Shown here: positions 41,060 to 49,371 of the stretch, one piece after another
Position numbering within the stretch: the stretch's first letter is position 1
Layout of the letters: every line of letters begins with the position of its first letter
From: Pedobacter polysacchareus
GTDB lineage: Bacteria; Bacteroidota; Bacteroidia; Sphingobacteriales; Sphingobacteriaceae
Assembly (NCBI RefSeq): GCF_019802255.1
Contig: NZ_JAHYSS010000004.1
Location: 634,621-698,620, forward strand
Direction: 5' to 3'
Length of the DNA stretch: 64,000 nt
The notes under the pieces: model-generated
What the model saw: only the letters and a program-made list of their open reading frames with translations
Told to the model about the DNA's origin: nothing
The model's database searches: none
Made by a program: the position numbers and the translations under genes

Positions 41060-41527
41060 TTATGCGTTCAGTAATTCCAGCACCTGAGCCGTTGCATTTT
41101 TAGTGTCCACCTTTTCAATGATGTGCGTAATTATGCCGTTTTCATCAATCAGGAAGGTTTTTCTATTCGTGCCCATGTATTTTTTACCATACATGTTTTT
41201 CTCACCCCAAACCCCATAAGCCTCTACGATCTTTTTATCAGGATCAGCAATTAATGTAAAAGGAAGTTCGTATTTACTGGCAAATTTCTGATGAGATTGC
41301 TCAGAATCCACACTCACGCCCAATACCACAATACCCTTGGCAATTAAGCCCTGGTAATTGTCTCTGAAATCACATGCCTCCGCAGTACAACCCGGAGTAT
41401 TGTCTTTTGGATAGAAGTAAAGTACCACTTTTTTTCCTTTGAATTGATTCAAGGAAATTGGATTTCCATCCTGATCTGTTGCGGTAAAATCAGGCGCTGC
41501 CTGACCTGCTGTTAATTCAGTCATCAT
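41060..41527 (-). CDS. bcp: Thioredoxin-dependent peroxiredoxin (Bcp/PrxQ)
   Basis: A protein of 155 residues. YFYPKDNTPGCTAEACDFRDNY (residues 37-58) has the peroxidatic Cys in PGCT and the resolving Cys five residues later, the atypical two-Cys PrxQ arrangement. It reduces H2O2 and alkyl peroxides at the expense of thioredoxin. Two ATGs stand side by side (41527 and 41524). Last gene of the FAH-M23-bcp unit, starting one base after the peptidase stop. Confidence 0.94.
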   Translation of the reverse strand: MMTELTAGQAAPDFTATDQDGNPISLNQFKGKKVVLYFYPKDNTPGCTAEACDFRDNYQGLIAKGIVVLGVSVDSEQSHQKFASKYELPFTLIADPDKKIVEAYGVWGEKNMYGKKYMGTNRKTFLIDENGIITHIIEKVDTKNATAQVLELLNA

Positions 41528-41528
41528 A

Positions 41529-43250
41529 CTATTTATAAAATGTAATTGAATAATTTCTATTGTTGCCTTTCATATCGGAAACGATCACTTCCAGGGTATG
41601 TTTCCCTGGCGCAATACTGCCATCAAAAGTATGCCATAAACTAGCGGTTTTAGCATCAAATTCCATCAAAATCCATTTGCCGTCTACATAACCATTAAAG
41701 CTTTTCAAACCTGAAAGGTTATCTCTTAATTTGAATGACATCTTACTGATTCCTGCCATATTCTTGCCATCGCTGATGTTTAGCGGCGTCAGGGTAGGGG
41801 GAACGGTATCTATCGCGATGTGGAAACGGCCAAAGGTTCTTGGGTTAGCTTTCACATAACCATTGTCGAAGCTGCCGCCTTGAGCACCACCACCCGAATT
41901 AACGATCAATGCTTTTTCTTTATATTTCGATAAACTGCTGTCGGCTTTAATCCAAAGCTCAAAACCGAGGTGAAGCGGCGTCAGGTTATTATGGATCTGA
42001 TGTGCTGCAGAAAAAGCATTGCCAGCTGGCTTAGGGAAAGCTTTATACTGGAAGTTCAGGTCATTATACAAAGTTCCTTTAGGAAAGATCACTTTTACTT
42101 CTGAATTGTTAAATTCGTTTATAGTGCCATAAGCGTAAGGAATACCCTTGGCCTGTTCTGGAGTTTTAATCACCGCTTTCGGATCCGATTGCACTTTAAA
42201 CTGAAGTACGCTTTTATTTCCTTTCCCATCGGTGATGAGGTATTTTAACTGATGCAATTTGCCATCATTAAACTCGATCCTGCCATTATTTACAAGATTG
42301 CTATAGATACCCAATGGATTTCCAGGATCTACAAAACTCTTTTGAATACTTTTCCTCGTATTTATAAAGGTAGGATAGTCAATGTGGGAGTTGATCGCCT
42401 TGCTGTTTTCAAATTTGAAACGTTCCATCGCAGAAGTGAAAACAATTTTGCCATCCAGTTCCAATTCAATAGAATATACACCATTGGTACCCGAAGCCCC
42501 GTTGTGTTTGTCGGTACTGATCACTCCAAATCCAACTTCTCCATCTAAATGAATCGTATTCACCTGATTCAAGGCGTAATTGCCGGAACCACCCACTACC
42601 TGAAAATACTGCTTTGGTGTCAGTTCATTAAAAGGTAAATGGTTTAATCGGTAAACATACATCGCATAAATTACCGGAGGAATATTGTCAGGGATTTCGA
42701 AACCAAATAATTGTGGGTTAATGATCGCTTCCGTCTTGGTATCTCTAATTTCGAAGTGTAAATGAGGGCCGCCAGAACTTCCTGTATTACCGGTGTAAGC
42801 GATCACATCCCCTTTGCGTACGGGGATTAATGTAGCCGCAGGGAAATCGTCAATCTCATAAGATTTCTTTTGATACTGTAAGGTTTTTACCTGCTGTGCG
42901 ATTTTAGGATTAAAGCGTGATAGATGACCATAAACCGATGTATATCCATTAGGATGGGTCAGGTAAACTGCTAGTCCGAAACCACTGTTTTGAACCCTTA
43001 AACGGGAAACGTAGCCATCGGCGATGGCATATACCGGATAACCTTCCCGCTGATTGGTGCGGAAATCCATTCCTGAATGAAAATGATTAGGGCGGAGTTC
43101 TCCAAAAGAACCGGCCAGTGCCGGAGGAACAATATCCAGCGGTGACCTGAAATCCACCAATGGATATTTCTGAGTACTAAAAACCTGTTGGGCACTTGCT
43201 GCAAAACTAAAGAACAGCAGGCTCAGCAATAACAATTTCGCTTTTACCAT
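41529..43250 (-). CDS. M23 family metallopeptidase (LytM domain)
   Basis: A protein of 573 residues with a signal peptide (MVKAKLLLLSLLFFSFAASAQ). The M23 domain lies near the N-terminus: HFHSGMDF (first zinc His and Asp, about residues 56-63), VYGHLSRFNP, and GPHLHFEIRD (second HxH, about residues 161-170). The 370 residues that follow look like beta-rich domains of unknown role. Active-site residues appear intact, so it may be a peptidoglycan endopeptidase or a LytM-type factor in the periplasm. Five bases after the FAH gene. Confidence 0.9.
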   Translation of the reverse strand: MVKAKLLLLSLLFFSFAASAQQVFSTQKYPLVDFRSPLDIVPPALAGSFGELRPNHFHSGMDFRTNQREGYPVYAIADGYVSRLRVQNSGFGLAVYLTHPNGYTSVYGHLSRFNPKIAQQVKTLQYQKKSYEIDDFPAATLIPVRKGDVIAYTGNTGSSGGPHLHFEIRDTKTEAIINPQLFGFEIPDNIPPVIYAMYVYRLNHLPFNELTPKQYFQVVGGSGNYALNQVNTIHLDGEVGFGVISTDKHNGASGTNGVYSIELELDGKIVFTSAMERFKFENSKAINSHIDYPTFINTRKSIQKSFVDPGNPLGIYSNLVNNGRIEFNDGKLHQLKYLITDGKGNKSVLQFKVQSDPKAVIKTPEQAKGIPYAYGTINEFNNSEVKVIFPKGTLYNDLNFQYKAFPKPAGNAFSAAHQIHNNLTPLHLGFELWIKADSSLSKYKEKALIVNSGGGAQGGSFDNGYVKANPRTFGRFHIAIDTVPPTLTPLNISDGKNMAGISKMSFKLRDNLSGLKSFNGYVDGKWILMEFDAKTASLWHTFDGSIAPGKHTLEVIVSDMKGNNRNYSITFYK

Positions 43251-43255
43251 GAAAA

Positions 43256-43867
43256 CTATTTTATATCAAAATTTAACAACTGCTGGCCATCCATCCAGGC
43301 TTCTAATTTATCACCCTCATGTACTTGTCCAACGCCTTCTGGTGTGCCTGTAAAAATCAGGTCTCCTTTTTTTAAGGTGAAATATTGAGATATAAAAGAA
43401 ATCAGGTATTCGAAAGAGAAGATCATATCTTTTGTGTTTCCTTGCTGACGGGGCGCTCCATTGATCTGAAGTTCAAATGGAAGCTGGTGCAAGTCGCTCA
43501 ACTGTGCTTTTGGTACAAATGAGCTCACTGCTGCACTATGGTCAAATGCTTTCGCTAATTCCCATGGCAGGCCTTTTTCTTTATGACGTGTCTGAATGTC
43601 TCTTGCGGTAAAGTCAATCCCCAACCCAACTTCTTCAAAATAATTACCTGCAAATTTTTCGGCGATATGTTTTCCTTCTCTGCAGATTTTTAAAACCACT
43701 TCCAGCTCATAATGTATGTCGGAAGAAAATTCAGGAATGTAAAAAGGCTTGTTTTCTCTTAAGGCAGCAGTATCCGGCTTTAGAAATATAACTGGTGTCC
43801 CTGGAATAGGGTTGTTTAATTCTTTGGCATGCGCAGCGTAGTTGCGGCCAATGGCAATGATCTTCAT
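43256..43867 (-). CDS. Fumarylacetoacetate hydrolase (FAH) family protein
   Basis: A protein of 203 residues covering the FAH catalytic fold: IGRNYAAHAKELNNPIPGTPVIFLKP (residues 6-31), the metal ligands in IHYELEVVLKI and FTARDIQ, and the end FTGTPEGVGQV. Single-domain members include fumarylpyruvate and acylpyruvate hydrolases and oxaloacetate tautomerase/decarboxylase (FAHD1). The exact substrate cannot be assigned. First gene of a three-gene minus-strand unit. Confidence 0.88.
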   Translation of the reverse strand: MKIIAIGRNYAAHAKELNNPIPGTPVIFLKPDTAALRENKPFYIPEFSSDIHYELEVVLKICREGKHIAEKFAGNYFEEVGLGIDFTARDIQTRHKEKGLPWELAKAFDHSAAVSSFVPKAQLSDLHQLPFELQINGAPRQQGNTKDMIFSFEYLISFISQYFTLKKGDLIFTGTPEGVGQVHEGDKLEAWMDGQQLLNFDIK

Positions 43868-43956
43868 CTTCAGATTTGGGATTAATAATTATGGAACTAA
43901 CAAGATTCGGTCCTGAAAGTTTCCTCCTCCCCAAAAATACTAAAGAATAGGGGGAA

Positions 43957-44472
43957 TTATAAAACGGAAATACGTTTTACTATAGTTTCAGATCCAGAAA
44001 TGATCTTCAGGAAATAGATTCCACTGTTTAAGCGGTTGGGAATGGTGTAGCTTTTTGTCTGCTCACCTGGATTAATACGTTCATTTGCAAGGGTTACGAT
44101 CTCATTGCCTAACAAATCCATGATTTTAACGGAAAAGTTTGACTCCCTGTCCAATTTCAAAATCAGGTTGATCTGATCAGTTACCGGATTTGGATATACT
44201 TTTAAGACCGTCAGTATTTTATCGGCTTTAATCGTTGTATTTCCCTTTGCATTCGACAATACCTCATTGTAAGGAATATAACCGAAAGCTGATTTAGGCT
44301 TATATGTAGGGACATTGGCTTTGATTTGCGGAGTCTTGTAGATTTTCTTTGCCCTTACATTTGAGATGGTGCTGTCCTGTCGCTGTGCTAAAACATTTAG
44401 GCCGCAGAAAACACTCAGGCATAAAATGCAAGAAATCTTCAAGAGCAGCTTAATTTGTAGTTTTATCTTCAT
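43957..44472 (-). CDS. Short T9SS type A sorting domain protein
   Basis: A protein of 171 residues from ATG 44472. An upstream ATG at 44517 lies before the promoter and is rejected. It has a basic N-terminus and signal peptide (LLLKISCILCLSVFCGLNVLAQ) and a middle of only about 60 residues. A full C-terminal sorting domain follows: YPNPVTDQINLILKL, then SVKIMDLLGNEIV, SGIYFLKI and KRISVL. Such domains send proteins through the type IX secretion system and are cut off at the surface. Almost nothing would remain as mature cargo, which is odd. It may be a small surface peptide or a fragment. Confidence 0.85.
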   Translation of the reverse strand: MKIKLQIKLLLKISCILCLSVFCGLNVLAQRQDSTISNVRAKKIYKTPQIKANVPTYKPKSAFGYIPYNEVLSNAKGNTTIKADKILTVLKVYPNPVTDQINLILKLDRESNFSVKIMDLLGNEIVTLANERINPGEQTKSYTIPNRLNSGIYFLKIISGSETIVKRISVL

Positions 44473-44485
44473 GCTTGGATAGTTC

Positions 44486-44517
44486 CAAAAATATAAATAA
44501 AAAAACAAAATAATCAA
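44486..44517 (-). promoter_or_regulatory. Promoter of the T9SS sorting-domain gene (TTG-21-TATTTTTG)
   Basis: Minus strand: TTG at 44517-44515, a 21-base spacer, then TATTTTTG at 44493-44486. Transcription would begin about eight bases before ATG 44472, which fixes that start. Confidence 0.65.
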
Positions 44518-44623
44518 TGATTTTGTTCGGTAATTTAATATTTAACAATATTTAACAACTTATGGCGTTCAGTCTTGTTTGTATTTTTAACCATAATCTG
44601 CTATTCAGAATTTTATAGGATTG

Positions 44624-44631
44624 TAAATTTG
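44624..44631 (+). promoter_or_regulatory. Candidate -7 promoter box for kup
   Basis: TAAATTTG, an exact TAnnTTTG match 37 bases before GTG 44669. A weak CTG at 44598-44600 sits 23 bases upstream. Confidence 0.5.
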
Positions 44632-44668
44632 TTTATTTACTGTAATTTTACCGCATAATTAGAACAAG

Positions 44669-46621
44669 GTGTCGAATCAGAAAAATTTAAATGCGCTCAG
44701 TGCCGGAGGGTTACTCATAAGTTTAGGTATTGTATATGGAGACATTGGAACCTCACCACTCTATACCCTAAAAGCGATTTTTACAGCAGTTAAAGGGGCA
44801 GGGCAGGCCGTGACGCCGGAATTAGTACTTGGTGCGATTTCCTGTATCATCTGGACCTTAACCCTACAAACGACAATTAAATACGTTGTCATTACCTTGA
44901 AGGCAGATAACAAAGGTGAGGGAGGGATCTTTTCACTCTACTCTCTGGTCAGGAAAAATGCGAAATGGCTCGTCATACCTGCCGTTATTGGAGGATGTGC
45001 CATGCTCGCCGACGGAGTGATCACCCCCAGTATTACGGTAACTACCGCTATTGAGGGATTACAGCTAAAATTCCCGGATGTACCCGTTATCCCAATCGTT
45101 ATTGCCATCATTACCGGACTCTTTATCATTCAGCAATTTGGAACCAACCTGGTTGGAAAGCTGTTTGGGCCAGTCATGTTTTTATGGTTTAGTGCGTTAG
45201 GGATCTTAGGATTGTTATTTGTCGTACAGGATTTTACGATCCTAAAGGCTTTGAATCCTTATTATGCCGTGGTATTATTGATCCATAATCCTGCTGCCTT
45301 ACTGATCTTAGGTGGTGTATTCCTGTGTACTACCGGAGCAGAAGCGCTGTATTCGGATATGGGACACTGCGGAAAAAACAACATCAGGGTGAGTTGGGTA
45401 TTCGTTAAAATCATGCTGATTTTAAATTACCTCGGACAAGGGGTATGGGTATTACACAGACCTCATTATGAAGTTGAATTAAACCCATTCTTCGAAATCG
45501 TTCCTCCTGCATACCTGTTATTTATGGTAGCATTGGCTACTTTAGCAGCTGTAATTGCCAGTCAGGCGATGATTACTGGCTCCTTTACCCTGATTTCTGA
45601 GGCGGTAAGGTTAAACCTTTGGCCGAAAGTAAGGATCAATTATCCAAGTAATCAAAAAGGACAGATCTATGTGCCTTCGATCAACTGGTTATTGTGGCTT
45701 GGTTGTGTGGCCATCGTACTGATCTTTAAGAAATCCGGTGCAATGGAGGGGGCCTACGGTCTGGCCATCAACTTAACTTTCTTATCTACTACGATCCTTG
45801 TCGCAGCCTATATGAAACGTAAAAAGGTGCCAGTCTATGTGATTGTAATCTTCTTAGTAATCTATGGTGTATTAGAATCTACCTTCCTGGTAGGTAACCT
45901 TGCCAAATTCTTCCATGGTGGCTGGATGACCGTATTGATCGGTTCTGCCCTGTTTACCGTGATGTGGAGTTGGTATGTAGCCAGAAAAATCAAAAACAGA
46001 TTCGTTAAATATGTAGAGATTGAAGATTACTTCCAGATCATTTCTGAGCTAAGTGTAGATGAATCTGTTCCTAAATATTCTTCTCAGCTGGTATATTTAA
46101 CCAGTGCCAACTTTAAAACAGAAATCGAATCTAAAATCATTTATTCGATCATTCAGAAAGAACCAAAACGTGCCGATATTTATTGGTTGGTGCACGTAGA
46201 TGTGGTGGATGAGCCCTATACAAGAGAATATAAGGTAGAGTTCCTGATTCCAGGGAAGCTGATCCGTATCGATTTTAAATTGGGTTTCAGGGTAGAGCAG
46301 AGTGTAAACCTGTTATACAGAAAAGTAATAGAAGAGCTGGTGAAGAATGGCGAAGTAGACATTACCAGTCAGTATACCTCTTTAAATAAACATAAAATTG
46401 CGGGAGATTTCAGGTTCGTGCTGTTAGAAAAACACTTATCGAAATTCTCGAAACTGAGCTTCTATGAGCGCAGTGTGATGGATTATTACTTCATTCTGAA
46501 ACGCTTCAGTCTTTCTGAGGAAAGAAGTTTTGGACTGGATTCCAGTTATGTGGACGTAGAGAAAGTTCCGCTGATCTTTGTCACACCAGATGATATCGAA
46601 TTGACAAGATTGCCGGTGTAA
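44669..46621 (+). CDS. kup: KUP/HAK/KT family potassium uptake protein
   Basis: A protein of 650 residues starting at GTG 44669 (MSNQKNLNALSAGG). The family motif LGIVYGDIGTSPLYTLK (about residues 20-36) is followed by about 12 membrane spans and a cytoplasmic C-terminal part of about 190 residues (from near YVEIEDYFQIISELSVDE). It imports K+ with protons. No ATG is available near the family N-terminus, so GTG is well supported. Single gene with a promoter box upstream and a strong terminator at 46645. Confidence 0.95.
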   Translation: MSNQKNLNALSAGGLLISLGIVYGDIGTSPLYTLKAIFTAVKGAGQAVTPELVLGAISCIIWTLTLQTTIKYVVITLKADNKGEGGIFSLYSLVRKNAKWLVIPAVIGGCAMLADGVITPSITVTTAIEGLQLKFPDVPVIPIVIAIITGLFIIQQFGTNLVGKLFGPVMFLWFSALGILGLLFVVQDFTILKALNPYYAVVLLIHNPAALLILGGVFLCTTGAEALYSDMGHCGKNNIRVSWVFVKIMLILNYLGQGVWVLHRPHYEVELNPFFEIVPPAYLLFMVALATLAAVIASQAMITGSFTLISEAVRLNLWPKVRINYPSNQKGQIYVPSINWLLWLGCVAIVLIFKKSGAMEGAYGLAINLTFLSTTILVAAYMKRKKVPVYVIVIFLVIYGVLESTFLVGNLAKFFHGGWMTVLIGSALFTVMWSWYVARKIKNRFVKYVEIEDYFQIISELSVDESVPKYSSQLVYLTSANFKTEIESKIIYSIIQKEPKRADIYWLVHVDVVDEPYTREYKVEFLIPGKLIRIDFKLGFRVEQSVNLLYRKVIEELVKNGEVDITSQYTSLNKHKIAGDFRFVLLEKHLSKFSKLSFYERSVMDYYFILKRFSLSEERSFGLDSSYVDVEKVPLIFVTPDDIELTRLPV

Positions 46622-46644
46622 TACACCTATATCCTTATATTAAA

Positions 46645-46678
46645 GGCTGTTCATATTCATTTATGAGCAGCCTTTTTT
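46645..46678 (+). terminator. Rho-independent terminator after kup
   Basis: GGCTGTTCATA (46645-46655) pairs over 11 bp (one U-G) with TATGAGCAGCC (46662-46672), with a six-base loop, then T6. Confidence 0.9.
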
Positions 46679-46772
46679 ATGCAAAACTGTGCCGCTGGAA
46701 TCCTTGAAAAATTGCCTTGTTATTAATAATAGCTAAGCTAAGCGTATGACTCAATCGAAAATTGTATAAAAT

Positions 46773-46798
46773 AAAAAAGGCTCCGGGGAGGAGCCTTT
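46773..46798 (-). terminator. Orphan intrinsic terminator on the minus strand
   Basis: On the minus strand AAAGGCTCC (46798-46790) pairs perfectly with GGAGCCTTT (46784-46776), with loop TCCCC, then a T6 run. No protein gene ends just before it on that strand. The permease upstream has its own terminator at 47307-47335, so this one should end another transcript. Confidence 0.7.
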
Positions 46799-46852
46799 AG
46801 TGTTGGTCTTCCGACCGAACAACTATAGGGATAATTATAGGAGGGCACTTTA

Positions 46853-46915
46853 ATGGGTATAAATACCATAACTAAGATAGGTAATTATTTTATAAAAGAT
46901 GGAATTATGAGATAA
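46853..46915 (+). CDS. Candidate 20-residue small protein with strong SD
   Basis: ATG 46853 to TAA 46915 encodes MGINTITKIGNYFIKDGIMR, a basic, partly hydrophobic peptide. The SD AGGAGGG (46839-46845) ends seven bases before the ATG, one of only two strong SDs seen in this window (the other is hpf). Two hairpins lie just upstream (46776-46798 and 46802-46820). No promoter with a clear -7 box was found on plus. I do not recognise the peptide. It could be a leader, a toxin-like small protein or chance. Confidence 0.35.
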   Translation: MGINTITKIGNYFIKDGIMR

Positions 46916-47136
46916 CAAGTCATGAGTATAGGGCAAAACTAATTTTTATACACCCTTTAATGAAGAAATAATTGAATCAATGTAGAAATATTTATTTCCT
47001 ATCGGTTTCTGGTATAAAGGCCCAGATCGAAGTCTGAATTTTTAACATGCCCTGTTTTTGGTCTGGATTTCTACCTGATTTTCATTAAATGACGCCTCAA
47101 TTGGGGGAGAAAAAAGGGGGATTACATCGCTATCTG

Positions 47137-47218
47137 TTTTGCTCTTGTTTTGCTCTTGTTTTGCTTTTATTATGCCCTGCTGTTACTCGGACAAAACGAC
47201 AGCAAAACAAAAGCAAAA
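47137..47218. repeat. Imperfect 27-bp inverted repeat built on 11-base tandem units
   Basis: Left arm 47137-47163 contains two exact copies of TTTTGCTCTTG plus the start of a third degenerate copy (to 47169). The right arm 47192-47218 is its reverse complement at 24 of 27 positions. The 28-base loop is 47164-47191. G5 runs stand on both sides (47116-47120 and 47220-47224). Not placed as a terminator of either neighbouring gene. Confidence 0.7.
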
Positions 47219-47306
47219 TGGGGGCAGGTAAAATTGTAAGCTGAAATAGGAGATATTCTGACTTAATTATTAGTTAATTCCTGTTTGAGGATATAAATTT
47301 CAGTAC

Positions 47307-47335
47307 AAAAAAAAAGGGTGCCTGAAAAGACACCC
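47307..47335 (-). terminator. Rho-independent terminator after the amino acid permease gene
   Basis: Minus strand GGGTGTC pairs with GGCACCC (one G-U), loop TTTTCA, then a run of T9 (47315-47307). It lies 25 bases past the permease stop. Confidence 0.88.
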
Positions 47336-47359
47336 TATATTATAAATTGATCAGTCGAA

Positions 47360-49315
47360 TTAGGAGATCGCGCTGCTTTCTTTACCTAATTTACTATGTC
47401 TGTAACCATAAAGGAAGTAGACTACCAGTCCGATGGCCAGCCAGATGCCGAAGCCGATCCAGTTGGAAATTCCAAGCTCACACATCATATATAAACAGCT
47501 CATCAATCCTAAAACAGGAATTAACGACAAGTTTTTTGTGATACAGAAATAAGTGATCACCAGGCAAATCATAAAGAAAATCCACATTGGGATTTTGTGT
47601 TTAAACAAGGACCATCCCTCTTCGTATTTCTTCTCTACGTTTACCGCAGATTGGTCTACAAACTGTTGGTATTGTGTTTCAGAAAGCTCAGACAGGTACC
47701 CTGCAGCGTCTAATGTTTGTCCTGGGGCAACTTTTACCGGACCATTTTTAATCTCTTCCTTTACCGATTCCAGTTCCTTCTCGTTTAGTGAAGTAATGAA
47801 ATGAACCGGTTCAACAATCTTTGGCGTATTGAAAATAAAGGCATTCATTTCTTGCTTATAACTGGTAAAACCGAAGATTAAAGCAGCAATCAATGCAAAA
47901 GGGATAATATATTTAGAGTTGACATAAGGCGTTTTAAACTTTCCTCGCTGAATATTTGGCTTGTTTTGAAGTACCAGTACACCCGCACAAACCAGCACGA
48001 ATGCAAATAAAGTTCCTATGGAACAAAGATCGGTAACGATCGTCAGGTTCATGAATAAGGAAGGAATGGCAACTACAAAGCCCACCACAATGGTGGCAAA
48101 GGATGGTGTTTTATATACCGGGTGAATCTTCGAAAATGACTTCGGCAACAAACCATCACGGCTCATGCTCATCCAGATTCTAGGCTGCCCCATTTGGAAT
48201 ACCAATAACACACTGGCCATGGCAAATACCGCGCTTACTGCGATAATTCCGCTCATCAGTTTCAGGTTGATGTGGTCAAATACGAAGGCTAATGGATCAC
48301 CAACAGCTAAAAGGCTGTAATTCACAATTCCGGTCAGTACTAAAGCAATGGCTACATATAAAATGGTACAGATGATAATCGCCCACATCATTCCTCTTGG
48401 AAGATCCCGCTGCGGGTTTTTACATTCTTCCGCAGTAGTAGAAATGGCATCAAAACCAATATAGGCAAAGAATACCGCAGATACCCCTTTAAGTACACCA
48501 GACACGCCATTTGGAGCGAAAGGATCCCAGTTTGCCGTATCTACGTAGAAAATACCTACTGACAAGACCAATAAAATTACGGCTAATTTAACCACTACCA
48601 TGGCATTACTTGCATTTCTGGATTCCTTCATTCCTCTGTAAATCAGCCAGGTAATCAGGATGATGATGCCTAGTGCCGGAATGTCGGCTACGATGTGAAA
48701 ATTGCCGATTTTTGGTGCTGTGATCCAGGCATTATTGGCCAGTTTAGTAGCCTCATCCAGATTAGCGAAATCTTTTCCAGCATTTAGTAATGCTTCTGCG
48801 TGTTTATGACCGTTGTAGGCAGAAAGGTAGTCCATTGTAGCCCAATCAGGCACATGTATCCCTTTGATGCCCAATGCGGGTATGTTTATGGAGGAGAGGA
48901 GTCCCGTAAAATAGTCGGACCAGGAAATGGCCACAGTGATATTTCCGATAGAGTATTCCATGATCAGCGACCAGCCAATGATCCAGGCTACCAATTCGCC
49001 AAAGGCGACGTAAGAATACGTATAAGCGCTGCCTGAAACCGGTACCATCGACGCAAATTCCGCATAAGCGAAAGCGGCAAAACTACAGGCAATAGCGGTA
49101 AAGATAAATAGGAATATCACTGCCGGACCACCATCCGCACTTGCTTTTCCAATGGTACTGAATATACCGGCGCCAATAATGGCCGCGATTCCAAAAGCGG
49201 TCAGATCTCTTACTCCTAAGGTCTTTTGCAAAGAGTCTCCATGATCTCCATGGCCCTTTTCGGCATCTTCTAATATCTTGGATATGGACTTCTTTCTGAA
49301 GAGTTTTTCAAACAT
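47360..49315 (-). CDS. APC superfamily amino acid permease, cationic amino acid transporter type
   Basis: A protein of 651 residues. The APC core begins with TLGVRDLTAFGIAAIIGAGIFSTIGKA (residues 32-58), and FFAYIGFDAISTTAEECKNPQRDLPRGM (near residue 285) is the CAT-family signature. About 14 membrane spans. Two hydrophilic insertions stand out, about residues 155-200 and about residues 505-570 before the last spans (ITSLNEKELESVKEEIKNGP onward). It probably imports amino acids with protons. The substrate is not fixed. A -7 box lies at 49346-49353. Confidence 0.88.
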   Translation of the reverse strand: MFEKLFRKKSISKILEDAEKGHGDHGDSLQKTLGVRDLTAFGIAAIIGAGIFSTIGKASADGGPAVIFLFIFTAIACSFAAFAYAEFASMVPVSGSAYTYSYVAFGELVAWIIGWSLIMEYSIGNITVAISWSDYFTGLLSSINIPALGIKGIHVPDWATMDYLSAYNGHKHAEALLNAGKDFANLDEATKLANNAWITAPKIGNFHIVADIPALGIIILITWLIYRGMKESRNASNAMVVVKLAVILLVLSVGIFYVDTANWDPFAPNGVSGVLKGVSAVFFAYIGFDAISTTAEECKNPQRDLPRGMMWAIIICTILYVAIALVLTGIVNYSLLAVGDPLAFVFDHINLKLMSGIIAVSAVFAMASVLLVFQMGQPRIWMSMSRDGLLPKSFSKIHPVYKTPSFATIVVGFVVAIPSLFMNLTIVTDLCSIGTLFAFVLVCAGVLVLQNKPNIQRGKFKTPYVNSKYIIPFALIAALIFGFTSYKQEMNAFIFNTPKIVEPVHFITSLNEKELESVKEEIKNGPVKVAPGQTLDAAGYLSELSETQYQQFVDQSAVNVEKKYEEGWSLFKHKIPMWIFFMICLVITYFCITKNLSLIPVLGLMSCLYMMCELGISNWIGFGIWLAIGLVVYFLYGYRHSKLGKESSAIS

Positions 49316-49345
49316 TGAATGCTGGTTAGTTTAGTTTGTATTATT

Positions 49346-49353
49346 CAAACTTA
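49346..49353 (-). promoter_or_regulatory. Candidate -7 promoter box for the amino acid permease
   Basis: Minus strand TAAGTTTG, an exact TAnnTTTG match 30 bases before the ATG. The nearest TTG upstream is at 15 bases, shorter than usual. Confidence 0.45.
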
Positions 49354-49371
49354 TAAATTACTTCTAAACAA

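Larger units (their letters stand above)
46773..46930 (-). ncRNA. Candidate small RNA, minus strand
   Basis: A -7-like box (TAGTTTTG on the minus strand, 46941-46934) would start a transcript near 46929. It runs through an AU-rich part, then a hairpin GTT-c-GGTC/GACC-AAC with a GGAA tetraloop (46820-46802), and directly into the terminator at 46798-46773. Length about 155 bases. It resembles no RNA family I can name with confidence. The -33 element is poor. The same bases on plus hold a 20-codon frame, so only one of the two readings may be right. Confidence 0.35.
46679..47306. other. Long non-coding stretch between kup and the amino acid permease
   Basis: About 630 bases without a long reading frame, lying between the kup terminator and the terminator of the convergent permease gene. 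It contains an orphan minus-strand terminator (46773-46798), a second hairpin with a GGAA loop on the minus strand (46802-46820), a 20-codon frame with a strong SD (46839-46915), a minus-strand -7-like box (46934-46941), three G5 runs (47103-47107, 47116-47120, 47220-47224), and a large inverted repeat (47137-47218). No transposase, att site or tRNA fragment is visible. Confidence 0.7.

Noticed and set aside
47137-47169. Start of a CRISPR array (short direct repeats)
   Set aside because: The 11-base units abut without spacers, and no cas genes are nearby.
47103-47224. G-quadruplex from the G5 runs
   Set aside because: Only three G5 runs are present, and the third lies 100 bases away, so a stable intramolecular quadruplex is not supported.
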